A stretch of 40,005 nucleotides of DNA, taken from positions 1 to 40,005 of the forward strand of contig CANLOE010000068.1 in NCBI GenBank assembly GCA_947492745.1. The letters are read 5' to 3'. A program made the translations under genes and the position numbers. The notes under the pieces were generated by a model, which saw only the letters and a list, made by a program, of their open reading frames with translations, had not been told where the DNA came from and did no database searches. This DNA comes from an uncultured Cyclobacteriaceae bacterium. Its GTDB lineage: Bacteria > Bacteroidota > Bacteroidia > Cytophagales > Cyclobacteriaceae. Position 1 is the stretch's first letter. Every line of letters starts with the position of its first letter. Shown here one piece after another: positions 25,320 through 33,861 of this stretch.

Positions 25320-25433
25320 CTATTGGTTCCAACGGTATTCGTCGAACCTTCGATTTAGTTCACTGGTGTGCCTGTTTTCCTGTAGAAGTTCATGAACCTC
25401 CCGTTCTGTTCTATCCAACGTTGATGATTCTCG
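25320..25433 (-). pseudogene. Possible C-terminal remnant of a helical protein
   Basis: The reverse strand reads 37 sense codons to a stop with a protein-like, helical composition (REVHELLQENRHTSELNRRF, then DEYRW) but no start codon. An open stretch in another frame lies just upstream, as a frameshifted gene would give. It may equally be chance. No family recognised. Confidence 0.25.
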
Positions 25434-25797
25434 TTATAGCATTGCTATTACTGATCTCAGGTGTCAGGCCTCCCCCATTGCTGAGACCACCACAGGTGTG
25501 TAGCGTCAAATAAACGAATTCATTGTTTCCGCAAAATAATAATTCGTAAAATACATAAATACAAAATAATTGCCTTAATGATGACCTTTTGATGACCTGA
25601 TTATTTTGTCATTATTGGTTCTATCATCTAGATTTGGTTCGATAATGTTCCTGACTATGTAGAGTAATCAGAATAGCGATTGATTGACCGGCGGAGGTTT
25701 TATCTCTTTTTTGATTTGATTTCTATGATTCGACCAAACCTTCACTGCCCTGTTCTTTTGAAGTATCAGGTCATGTTCAACATTAAAAAAATAAACC

Positions 25798-26412
25798 ATG
25801 CAAAACTTAGAGACTGTTTTAAAATGTATCTTTTCCTTTATTATGTACTTCTTGATTTCGTTGAAATTTCCGCTAGCTAGCGCGACAGGCTATCTTTGTC
25901 AATGGCTCACGCGGCAGACCGGCCCCTTCACTGATAATGCCCTCGGGGCATTATTTTAACGCTCGGTCCTATCCAAAATAAGTGATAAGAAATTCTAAAA
26001 TAATATCTTCAAAACAGTCTCTTAGAATCAAATGTCTTTCTCGCTCTTGCATCATCCTTCGCCATGTTCTCTTGCGAGAAGGAAGGATTGGCCCTAGAAA
26101 AAGTGGAAGAAGCAAACAGTTCTCGGTGGTGACACCGGTGGTAGCGGAAACGGATCTGTCATCGATTGTACCTTCACTGGAGTTGCCAGTAGAAGAAGTT
26201 TCGTGGGTTCCGTCCCAGCGCCGACCGGTTTTGGTCCCAATACCATTTTGTAGTGGCAGATTGATGGAGGGGTTGTCCGGTCAAGAAGGCCGACATTCAT
26301 CGATGTGAGCGGGTACCTACCGCAATCCCGAACCTTTGAGGTCTGCCTGAGCGTCAGCTCCAAAACTTGTGGCATACAGTCCGACTGTAGAACCATAGCT
26401 ATAGCAAAGTAA
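25798..26412 (+). pseudogene. Lipoprotein gene disrupted by R4, then decayed
   Basis: ATG at 25798 gives MQNL (ATG CAA AAC TTA); an R4 element then follows. After R4 and the repeated TTA (26022-26024) the same frame continues ESNVFLALASSFAMFSC, a lipoprotein signal with lipobox, then EKEGLALEKVEEANSS up to a TGA at 26130. A +1 shift near 26125 opens a second stretch (GGDTGGSGNGSVIDCTFTGV, later PTFIDVSGYLPQSRTFEVCL and SVSSKTCGIQSDC) to the TAA at 26410, broken by one TAG at 26251. The original product was thus about 130-135 residues, a small envelope lipoprotein with a Ser/Gly linker and a beta-rich domain with several Cys. I do not recognise the family. Confidence 0.8.
25810..26021 (+). mobile_element. 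R4 element, complete, 212 bp, inside a gene
   Basis: Ends GAGACTGTTTTAAAATGTAT and ATATCTTCAAAACAGTCTC are inverted repeats. TTA is on both sides (25807-25809, 26022-26024). The interior has an inverted repeat AATGCCC/GGGCATT region (25937-25955) and no transposase. A second, truncated copy in the opposite orientation is at 39479. Its precise exit restores the frame of the host gene. Confidence 0.9.
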
Positions 26413-26532
26413 GTCGACCACAGTAAATGATATCCCAAATACTGTGCATCATCCGAACCCTACTGTAAACAGCATAGACTATAGCACACATAATCTTAAC
26501 ATTCAATAAGTAATTCACCTTAAAACCTAAAC

Positions 26533-29500
26533 ATGAAAAAAACATTCCTATTTACATTGTTATGCAGCTTATTACTGGCCCAGACGGTACTTTATGCCCA
26601 AGTCAAGCCAAGTCACACCAATGTTCCGCGTGGACATCAACTGTACAAAAGTTTAAAGCTGAAGAGTAGGTTAAGTCAACAAGGAACTCCTATTGACAAG
26701 CCCTCCCAAATACGGGATAACGCCTCTGACAGAATATTTGATGAGCTGGACCGTACATGCGACCCCAAGACCGGAGAGATCCCCAAGGATATCTCGAAAA
26801 AAGAGAGACTATTTGTTCAGACCAGAAGCTCACTAAGGATAGCGGGTGCCAAGCAAAGGAACTCGGGTTCGGAGTGGAAGAGCAGGGGCCCCTATAATGT
26901 GGGAGGTCGCACAAGAGCCTTGGCCATTGACCTGACCAACGAGAACATCATCCTTGCGGGTGGAGTGTCCGGAGGTCTGTGGCGCTCGGAAAATGGTGGG
27001 CAGACTTGGTTCAGGGTCACCAGAAAGTTCCAAAACCCGAGTGTTTCCAGCATAGTACAAGACCCAAGGCCCGGATATCGGCATATCTGGTATTATGGTG
27101 GTGGCGAGGAGCTGGGGAACTCTGCCAGCTTGAATGCCGGAGGTCTATACACGGGAGTAGGCATTTACAAGTCACAGGACGGCGGCCGTACCTGGGAACT
27201 ATTACCGGCTACGGTAGATCGTAGCGTAAATGCCGACTCTCCCTTCGACATCGTCAATAGTATGGCAATCGACCCGATCAACGGAAATCTCTATGTGGCG
27301 ACGCATGATGGAGTACACCGTACTCAGGACGGAGGTAACAGCTTTCAGGAGGTATTGTCCGGTGGTAGAGGAAAAAGGGCCGAAATCATTGCCAGTAATA
27401 GCGGGGACTTTTATGCCTCTATTGCGGACTCGGAAAATTCTAGCACAATAGGCGGTGTGTATTTCTCCAAAGATGGAATGCACTGGACAAGAATAACGGA
27501 TGGAGAACCGAACAATTTGGACCGTTCCCTACGGACCATCTTTGCCATCAACCCTCAGAACCCGAACGAGGTGTATATGTTTGGGGTCTCTACAGGGACG
27601 GTTGCCGAACCCCGACTGTACAGGTACAATGCCCTCGATAAAACATTTACCAACCTCACCGATAAGCTTCCAGCGCAATCGGCCCCAGTGGGAGGGTTGA
27701 ATACCCAAGGTGGGTACAACATGTTGCTGGCCGTACATCCCTATGATCCGGATTTTATTGTCATCGGAGGTACGAACCTGTTCAGGACACGGGATGGCTT
27801 TAGGACAGCAATAGAGAATACAGCAGAAGACTGGATCGGCGGCTACTCCCCAAGGAATGATGTGTCACTGTACCCTGACCAGCACCCGGACATGCACGCG
27901 ATATCGTTTTTCCCTTCGAATCCCAACAAAGTACTGAATGCCAACGATGGAGGACTATACCTTGCTCAGGATATCACTGCAAGCGGCAATTCCGGAACCT
28001 CCGTGGAGTGGACCTCTCTGAACAATGGTTACTTCACCACGCAACCATACGCAGTCTCCTTCGACCCCAACGCCTCAAACGAGGATTTGTTGGCAGGCTT
28101 TCAGGACAATGGCACTTGGTATACCAATCGGGAATCGGGTAATGCCCTCTGGGAACAGCAGCTGGGAGGTGACGGTAGCTATAGTGCATTTGCGGATGGG
28201 GGCCGCACACGCTATGCCTCTTCACAAAGGGGCAATATCCTGCGGTTCAACTATGATGAAAACGAAAAGCTGAAGTCAGTAGCCTGGGTACGCCCTTCAT
28301 TTGGAAACTTCACGTTCATAACTCCTTTCGTATTGGACCCGAACGATGACAATGTTATGTATCTTCCCGCAGGCCGTACCCTACTCAGAAACAGCAATCT
28401 TGATGAAGTCCCCTCCTTCAACAACATCGAGGAGCTGCGCTCGCCGGCAGAGGTGAACTGGTCCAAGGTCATAGAAGTGGAATCCATACCCAGTCAAGGA
28501 AGCTCTCCCAGAGAACTCAATAATATCACTGCACTTGATGTGTCCACTTCCCCTGAACCCAACAAAGTATACTATGGAACCGGTCAAGGGCAGATTTTCA
28601 GAATGGATTTCGCCGATCTGGATTCCAGCGAACCTATAGACCTGTTTACTGGAAAGGGGCTTCCAGAAAGGGGCTTTATCAGTAGCATACAAGTGGACCC
28701 CAATAACTCCGATCGTGTATTGGTTACCTTTTCCAACTACAATATCCCTAGTGTTTTTCTGACAGAGGATGCAGGTACTACCTGGATGAATATCAGTGGT
28801 AATCTGGAAGAAAACAAAGACGGCACGGGCAATGGGCCTTCTGTACGCTGGGCTTCCTTTTTGGGCAATAATGACGGTGTCCTCTTAGGGGCCAGTACCG
28901 GACTGTACTACACCCATGGTGTCCTGAATGAACATACCGTTTGGCAACTGGAAAACAACCGGATAGGGGATGGGGTAGTTATGCAGGTAAGAACACGGAA
29001 GGACGGACTGGCGGCACTGGCCGTTCATGGAAACGGGGTGTTCAGCAAGAAATACGAGGTAACGCCCCCCGCAGGAGAGAATACACTGATTGTGGACAAG
29101 AAACCGGAGGACTTGGTATTTTTTATCGAAGAAACACCAAAAACGATGAGCGTCAGTATCGCGGGAGTCTTCAAGGACCTATCTGGGGGGGATATCTCTG
29201 TTTCTATAAAAAACTCTGACAACAAATTCATACAATATGAATTTTCCGACGATTCCATCAAAATATATTTCGTGGGTACGCACAGAGATGTGGCTGAAGT
29301 GGATAAAGAGGGAGAGACAACGGTAAGGCTGATAGCGACCTCCGGAGTTCAGAAATTGGCCACCGAGTTCAAGATAAAGGTATTGCAAAAACCTATACTC
29401 AAACGCTTTGATGCAAAAAAGCCTAACGTTGCTCTTTTTCGACCTTCTACGCAAGCTGCTACTAATTTTATAACGAGCCTACCGCTATCTGTTGAGGCCG

Positions 29501-30327
29501 CGGATATTATAGCAGTTCCCAAGGGAAAGGTATGGGATATTACCAGAGTCAAGATATTGGCTGCCGGCGATCTTGCTTCAGGTGGAATATGGAATGGTTT
29601 TGCGCTGCCCAACAATCAAGCCCGAGTAAGGATGTATCAGGATAATAATGGCAAGCCCGGAAGACAGATTGTGGATATGGTAGGAGAAATCAGAGAGAAT
29701 CCCGTACTAGAGGCTCGTGAAGTCGGTGAATTCGATTTCGTATTCCCTGAAAAAGTGAAGTTGACCGAAGGTAGGTATTGGTTCTCCTTTGCACGGATAG
29801 ATAGTTTTTACTTTATCAATAACATTGTGTGGCTACAGCAGTTTCACCTCCTCGATGAACCGGCTTTCGTGAACGAGGGTGAACCGGTGTTTATGGATAA
29901 ACCGAAGCCACATATCAGAATAGTGGAAGGAGAAATATCGCCTCTCACGAAAGAGTGGGTAACAATCCATATTTCGGCCAGGTTTACGGGAGGAAAACCT
30001 CACAATGGGCAATTGATGTTCTCCATGTTCGGGAAAGTCATGAACGCGAATAGTGAAGGAACGAAAGAGAGTGATACCGCTAACAATGACATCGCTATCT
30101 TCCCCAATCCTGTCAAGGACCTGTTCACTATAAACTTTGCTCAACCCAGCAAAGAGGATATGCTTATCGAAATTACAGATCTAATGGGCAATGAGGTGTA
30201 CAAAGGAGGTTTTGACAAGGAACAAACCAATAGTCGTATCAATACCGCCAATTGGTCATCCGGTATTTATATCATACGTGTCAGTGGCGAGACTGTACAG
30301 TTTACCTCTAAGGTGCTTCGTCAGTAG
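26533..30327 (+). CDS. T9SS-exported multi-repeat beta-propeller (sortilin/BNR-like) protein
   Basis: 1264 residues. Signal peptide 1-22 (ends LYAQ). From about 115 to 850 there are repeated Asp-box/BNR units: SENGGQTW, SQDGGRTW, TQDGGNSF, SKDGMHW, TEDAGTTW, as in VPS10/sortilin-type and exo-sialidase-like propellers. A beta-sandwich-like region follows (about 870-1170). The last 75 residues are a type A sorting domain (IAIFPNPVKDLFTINF ... SSGIYIIRVSG ... KVLRQ), the signal for secretion and surface attachment by the type IX system. No catalytic residues can be assigned; such propellers mostly bind glycans or proteins. The gene is alone in its transcript; a perfect hairpin follows. Confidence 0.9.
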   Translation: MKKTFLFTLLCSLLLAQTVLYAQVKPSHTNVPRGHQLYKSLKLKSRLSQQGTPIDKPSQIRDNASDRIFDELDRTCDPKTGEIPKDISKKERLFVQTRSSLRIAGAKQRNSGSEWKSRGPYNVGGRTRALAIDLTNENIILAGGVSGGLWRSENGGQTWFRVTRKFQNPSVSSIVQDPRPGYRHIWYYGGGEELGNSASLNAGGLYTGVGIYKSQDGGRTWELLPATVDRSVNADSPFDIVNSMAIDPINGNLYVATHDGVHRTQDGGNSFQEVLSGGRGKRAEIIASNSGDFYASIADSENSSTIGGVYFSKDGMHWTRITDGEPNNLDRSLRTIFAINPQNPNEVYMFGVSTGTVAEPRLYRYNALDKTFTNLTDKLPAQSAPVGGLNTQGGYNMLLAVHPYDPDFIVIGGTNLFRTRDGFRTAIENTAEDWIGGYSPRNDVSLYPDQHPDMHAISFFPSNPNKVLNANDGGLYLAQDITASGNSGTSVEWTSLNNGYFTTQPYAVSFDPNASNEDLLAGFQDNGTWYTNRESGNALWEQQLGGDGSYSAFADGGRTRYASSQRGNILRFNYDENEKLKSVAWVRPSFGNFTFITPFVLDPNDDNVMYLPAGRTLLRNSNLDEVPSFNNIEELRSPAEVNWSKVIEVESIPSQGSSPRELNNITALDVSTSPEPNKVYYGTGQGQIFRMDFADLDSSEPIDLFTGKGLPERGFISSIQVDPNNSDRVLVTFSNYNIPSVFLTEDAGTTWMNISGNLEENKDGTGNGPSVRWASFLGNNDGVLLGASTGLYYTHGVLNEHTVWQLENNRIGDGVVMQVRTRKDGLAALAVHGNGVFSKKYEVTPPAGENTLIVDKKPEDLVFFIEETPKTMSVSIAGVFKDLSGGDISVSIKNSDNKFIQYEFSDDSIKIYFVGTHRDVAEVDKEGETTVRLIATSGVQKLATEFKIKVLQKPILKRFDAKKPNVALFRPSTQAATNFITSLPLSVEAADIIAVPKGKVWDITRVKILAAGDLASGGIWNGFALPNNQARVRMYQDNNGKPGRQIVDMVGEIRENPVLEAREVGEFDFVFPEKVKLTEGRYWFSFARIDSFYFINNIVWLQQFHLLDEPAFVNEGEPVFMDKPKPHIRIVEGEISPLTKEWVTIHISARFTGGKPHNGQLMFSMFGKVMNANSEGTKESDTANNDIAIFPNPVKDLFTINFAQPSKEDMLIEITDLMGNEVYKGGFDKEQTNSRINTANWSSGIYIIRVSGETVQFTSKVLRQ

Positions 30328-30375
30328 AACCGCTGGGGTATTCTGTGATTTGACCATAACATTGCTGTAAATGTC

Positions 30376-30402
30376 TGAGGCTGCCCAAAGAGGGCAGCCT
30401 CA
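30376..30402 (+). terminator. Hairpin after the T9SS protein gene
   Basis: TGAGGCTGCCC (30376-30386) and GGGCAGCCTCA (30392-30402) form a perfect 11-bp GC-rich stem with a 5-nt loop, 48 bp after the stop codon. No T-run follows, so it may end transcription with help or protect the transcript end. Confidence 0.7.
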
Positions 30403-30449
30403 ATTGCTTCAGGTATTGGACCACCGGAAATTGTATATATTTAGACTTA

Positions 30450-30609
30450 TACAAACTTACATTTCAAATGTCGCCTATCTTCCTGTTCATTTTGCGCTAC
30501 CCTGCGTTGAAAATCCTCACGATAGCGCTGCTATCCCTGTGGTTTTCGCCTTGTTTAGCCCAAAATGATCTGCGAAATCTTACACGACATTTAAAAAGCA
30601 AATTTGTAT
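30450..30609 (-). mobile_element. R1 element, complete, 160 bp, reverse orientation
   Basis: Starts TACAAACTTACATTTCAAAT and ends CATTTAAAAAGCAAATTTGTA-type terminal repeat. TTA on both sides (30447-30449, 30610-30612). The interior is the reverse complement of the copies at 20727 and 31312. Confidence 0.92.
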
Positions 30610-30693
30610 TATATACTTAGTCATATTGACTGTATTTCAGTTATCGCATTGAATCCGATATATTGTTGAGCACAACCCGGACTTCAGCAGTTC

Positions 30694-30742
30694 ATTCGAA
30701 AATTTTTCTGTCCGGACACAGCGTTTTCAAAATTTTTCGAAT
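30694..30742. other. Nested palindrome
   Basis: ATTCGAAAA (30694-30702) pairs with TTTTCGAAT (30734-30742), and the spacer contains the perfect palindrome TGTCCGGACA (30709-30718). AATTTTT runs lie inside both arms. It could form a cruciform or be the centre of another mobile element. Confidence 0.5.
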
Positions 30743-30912
30743 CCTACAGACCGGCCCGAAGTATCCCCTGACTTCGTCCTGCTTAATTTTTATCGATGGG
30801 GCCGAGCGTAAAGAAAGGGTACCCCGAACCCTTTATTCACACTCTATCCTGCCTTGATCGGTACAAATGTGCAGCATTAATGAATTCCATATAGAATATA
30901 AAGCACCATGAA

Positions 30913-30961
30913 CTAAAATGATCGACGAAATCTTATTAGACATTTAAAATATAAATTTATA
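30913..30961 (-). repeat. Degenerate R1 end
   Basis: AAAATGATCGACGAAATCTT and ACATTTAAAATATAAATTTATA match one end of R1 in reverse orientation with several changes; TTA follows at 30962-30964. The other end is missing. Confidence 0.5.
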
Positions 30962-31218
30962 TTATCCGATAAAATACACTGATTACAAATCTGCCTCTGC
31001 GATGGGTGGTCTCTTGAAGGGCTCCCGTGCCGTGCAGCTTAAAACATTGCATTATCCGTTAAAAATGAAATATGAACGACAAACACACGCTAGGAATCTA
31101 ACAATCAAAGTGTAAAAAACCGCTCTTTTTCCGGTTTTCCTTCAAAAGCGAACCACCTGTTGCAGTTTTACAATCCGACATAGATGTTTGAACAACTATT
31201 TTTGAAACTGCCCCTTAA

Positions 31219-31311
31219 ACCCAAATTGATCAATAGGATTTCGTCATGAGATCATAATTACAATAAAATCAGTGGTTTAGGTGAGGAGGTTTTTGCATCA
31301 TTAAGGTGTAA
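31219..31311 (+). repeat. R2b fragment cut by R1
   Basis: Starts ACCCAAATTGATCAATAGG after TAA, follows R2b as at 39543 as far as TTAAGGTGTAA, where an R1 element begins. The part that should follow (AACCTGCGCAGC onward) is not found after R1, so insertion was accompanied or followed by loss of the right half. Confidence 0.75.
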
Positions 31312-31470
31312 TACAAACTTAGCTTTTAAATGTCGTATAAGATTCCGCTGGTCATTTTGTTTCAATCAAGGCGAGAACCGCAGGAATAGCAGCGCTATCC
31401 CGAGGATGGTCAACGCAGAGTGAAGCAAAATGAACAGGAAGATAGGCGATATTTGAAAGCTAAGTTTGTA
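31312..31470 (+). mobile_element. R1 element, complete, 159 bp
   Basis: Ends TACAAACTTAGCTTTTAAAT and ATTTGAAAGCTAAGTTTGTA are near-perfect inverted repeats of about 20 bp. Flanks are TAA (31309-31311) and TTA (31471-31473); they differ, consistent with the loss of the right half of the R2b host. Confidence 0.9.
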
Positions 31471-31532
31471 TTAGAAGGTATGAAGGAAGGCCTGCCGGTT
31501 TTATGACTTACAAACCTTAACTAAACGACATT

Positions 31533-31700
31533 GCCCAAATCATGCATTGGAACTTCGTAACGAGGGTTTAAACAGCAATAAATCAGTGAGTTTTATTGGA
31601 TTTAGCATAGCGCCGCTATGGTGAATTCAAAAAACGTAGTGCAACGACCGGTTTGCAGATAGTTAGGTCCGCAGTAGATTTTCCAATGCATAATCCGGGT
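31533..31700 (+). mobile_element. R3 element, 168 bp
   Basis: Left end GCCCAAATCATGCATTGG (one end base changed) and right end CCAATGCATAATCCGGGT, followed by TTA. The interior is the standard R3 core: AACTTCGTAACGAGGG, CGCCGCTATGGTGAATTC, GTAGTGCAACGACCGG. About 220 bp of unremarkable spacer lie between it and the capA-like stop codon. Confidence 0.85.
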
Positions 31701-31919
31701 TTAACGCACTGATCTTAACATCAATAAGAACCTGCTATTTATTTCCTGTCATAGGTCCAAAGCTTTGTACCATTGGCTTCCCGTACTCCCAAGAGTATAA
31801 CTATTCTTAATACCCAGCACCCGATTTGAGCGTGCGTATTCCGAATACACCAATGTTCCACTGACAGGGATAGGATCACATCGCTACTTTTTTCAGCTCA
31901 CTGCCCCTTATCCAATCAA

Positions 31920-33071
31920 TTACTTCCCAAAGCCCCAAACACTATTTACCGAATCGTAAGTATATTCTATAGCATTGATATTTTCTTCCTCCATGAGCTT
32001 TCGCGAATCATCGATGAACACCTTCATTTTTTCATAGGACGTGGGCTTGAAAAATGCTTGTTTCCCCTCATACTCCGAAGCGGGCACTATATACCAATAC
32101 TTTCTTCCCTCTATAGTAGGGGTGTATACCCAAGTCAAATAATACCCCATCTGCTTGAGCTGGACCTCTTCTTTATTCTTTTCGAGCACTATCTTTACCA
32201 TAGCACCGCCATCGCGCTTTCGAGTACGCTGGTTGGACACAAAATTACCTAGAGAATAGACTTTTACAATATCTTTTTTCCGCTCTTTATCATAGTAGTT
32301 TTCCATCCGCTGCAATACATGCGGATGTGAGCCTATGACAAAATCGGCTCCATTCTCTACGAAAAAATCGGCAAGGCCCGTTTGATAATCATTCGGATAG
32401 GACTCATATTCTTTCCCCCAGTGTACAAAAGCAATGATTTTATCGGGTTTCATCCCCTTCGCCGCTTTCAGGTCCTGCATGATCAGTTCTTTGTCCAGCA
32501 GATTCACTATGCTGGGTTCCGGAGCGGGAATACCGTTGGTACCGTAGGTATAATTCAGTAGGGCTATTCGGAACCCGTTCTTCTCTATAAGTAAGGGGTA
32601 GTGCAGTTTTCTTGTCTTCGCATTGATAAAAGTCCCCGTGTGGCTCATATCAATATTGTCCAAAAAGTCGATAGTGCTGTAGATGCCTGTTTTCCTCCGG
32701 TCACAAGAGTGGTTGTTGGCCGTTACCAGACAGTCCACCCCCGCTGATTGAAGGGCATGCCCCAATGCCTCTGGAGAACTGAACTGAGGATAACCCGTGT
32801 AGGGCTTTCCACCAAAGGTGACCTCTAGATTAGCGATGCTATAATCTGCCGAAGCAATGATGGGCTTGACATACTGAAAAGTAGAGTTGTACTCATAGGT
32901 ATCCGATTTGGCATCGTAGGCTGCGTTTATCTGGCTTTGATGCTGCATGACATCTCCGATAAAAAGTAGGGAAAGTGTCTGCGCCCCTTCTTTTTGCTGG
33001 GCAGACAAATCCTGCTGATCGGTGATATAAACCAGTAATACCAAAAAAAATAAATATGTCCTCTTCATCAT
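31920..33071 (-). CDS. CapA-family (PGA_cap) metallophosphatase-like protein
   Basis: 383 residues with a signal peptide (about 1-25, ending SAQQ). The CapA/PGA_cap domain fills the rest: LFIGDVMQHQ (about 37-46), IANLEVTFGG, DCLVTANNHSCDRR, FVHWGKEYE and FVIGSHPHVLQ supply the metal-binding Asp, Asn and His residues of the calcineurin-like fold. CapA proteins take part in poly-gamma-glutamate capsule synthesis in Bacillus, but capB/capC are not adjacent, and in Bacteroidota the role is unknown. It is divergent from the alpha-2-macroglobulin gene. Confidence 0.9.
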   Translation of the reverse strand: MMKRTYLFFLVLLVYITDQQDLSAQQKEGAQTLSLLFIGDVMQHQSQINAAYDAKSDTYEYNSTFQYVKPIIASADYSIANLEVTFGGKPYTGYPQFSSPEALGHALQSAGVDCLVTANNHSCDRRKTGIYSTIDFLDNIDMSHTGTFINAKTRKLHYPLLIEKNGFRIALLNYTYGTNGIPAPEPSIVNLLDKELIMQDLKAAKGMKPDKIIAFVHWGKEYESYPNDYQTGLADFFVENGADFVIGSHPHVLQRMENYYDKERKKDIVKVYSLGNFVSNQRTRKRDGGAMVKIVLEKNKEEVQLKQMGYYLTWVYTPTIEGRKYWYIVPASEYEGKQAFFKPTSYEKMKVFIDDSRKLMEEENINAIEYTYDSVNSVWGFGK

Positions 33072-33861
33072 ATCGGTTAAATTTTACGGGCAGTAGACCG
33101 TTGTGTACTCTTTAAAAAATGGATTTCCATCGCATTCCCAGAACATGGAAAATGCTATCACAAATACACTATACTACAGATGTACAATAGCCTAAAATCA
33201 ATTATTGTTCCAAATTATAAAAAACTTTTGATTTGGCTTGGCTTTGGCCAAAAGCTTTGCTCTCAGCATACCTGAAATGAGCGTAAGAAGGGTGAAAAAG
33301 TACTGTTTCGAAAGGCATAAAACGCACTAAACGTTCATGACCAAAATTTGATATCACTTGTCCTGAGCATAGTATAAGTCAGGAATGAACATCAGGGAAG
33401 TGTTTTAGGCATGTGCATAATGAATGGGTCTGTCAACGACGGGAACAAAAAGAGTACTGCTATCCGTGGAAATCTCCAATACCATCGTGCCTCAAAAGAA
33501 GTACTACTGTTCAGAGCAGTCGCTCGCCGCTGAAAACCTTACCAGAAGCCCTTACTCCTCTTCCTCATACTCAAGTAGAATCAATTCGGGGCGAAATAAG
33601 TTGATCTACATCAGTGTATTCGCTGTAAAAGTCCCACGTACCGATCTATTGATGACTGTTTACCTATATGTTGATTTTTGACTTTGATACTGACCGTCAA
33701 AACCCCCATTTCTCTATTTCTTGAGCGATATATTCTACCGTTCGCTGACCTATAGTATCCTTAGTTTCGACGCGTAAGTATTTCATTAAAAATTCAATGA
33801 TTTAATTGAAAAATTTAGCGACATTTATATACAGGTGTATTTTTTTATAAAATCTTCGAAA
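33072..33861. other. Divergent intergenic region
   Basis: About 790 bp between capA-like and alpha-2-macroglobulin genes; it must hold both promoters. A weak candidate for the capA-like gene on the reverse strand is TTG (33185-33187) with TGTATTTG (33161-33168). Two overlapping short frames around 33413-33681 show no family features. No R-element was recognised. Confidence 0.5.

Larger units (their letters stand above)
24949..25797. other. Intergenic region, one element fragment and one possible gene remnant
   Basis: Apart from the R2b fragment at 25213 and a coding-like stretch at 25320-25433 (reverse strand), I see no feature. The last 25 bp are A-rich and precede the ATG of the disrupted lipoprotein gene at 25798, as expected of a Bacteroidota ribosome-binding region. 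Confidence 0.5.
30613..31218. other. Intergenic region with a palindrome and an R1 remnant
   Basis: No gene seen. It holds the nested palindrome at 30694-30742 and an R1 end at 30913-30961. A 64-codon forward frame at 30663-30857 runs through the palindrome and has no family features. Confidence 0.5.

Noticed and set aside
25982-26438. 108-codon forward frame and 114-codon reverse frame
   Set aside because: They are out-of-frame readings over the decayed lipoprotein gene, whose true frame is shown by the signal peptide.
31920-33071. Poly-gamma-glutamate capsule synthesis locus
   Set aside because: Only the CapA-like protein is present; capB and capC are not in the window.
33413-33681. Two overlapping forward frames of 63 and 85 codons
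   Set aside because: Ser/Thr/Arg-rich without family features; they overlap in different frames in a divergent promoter region.
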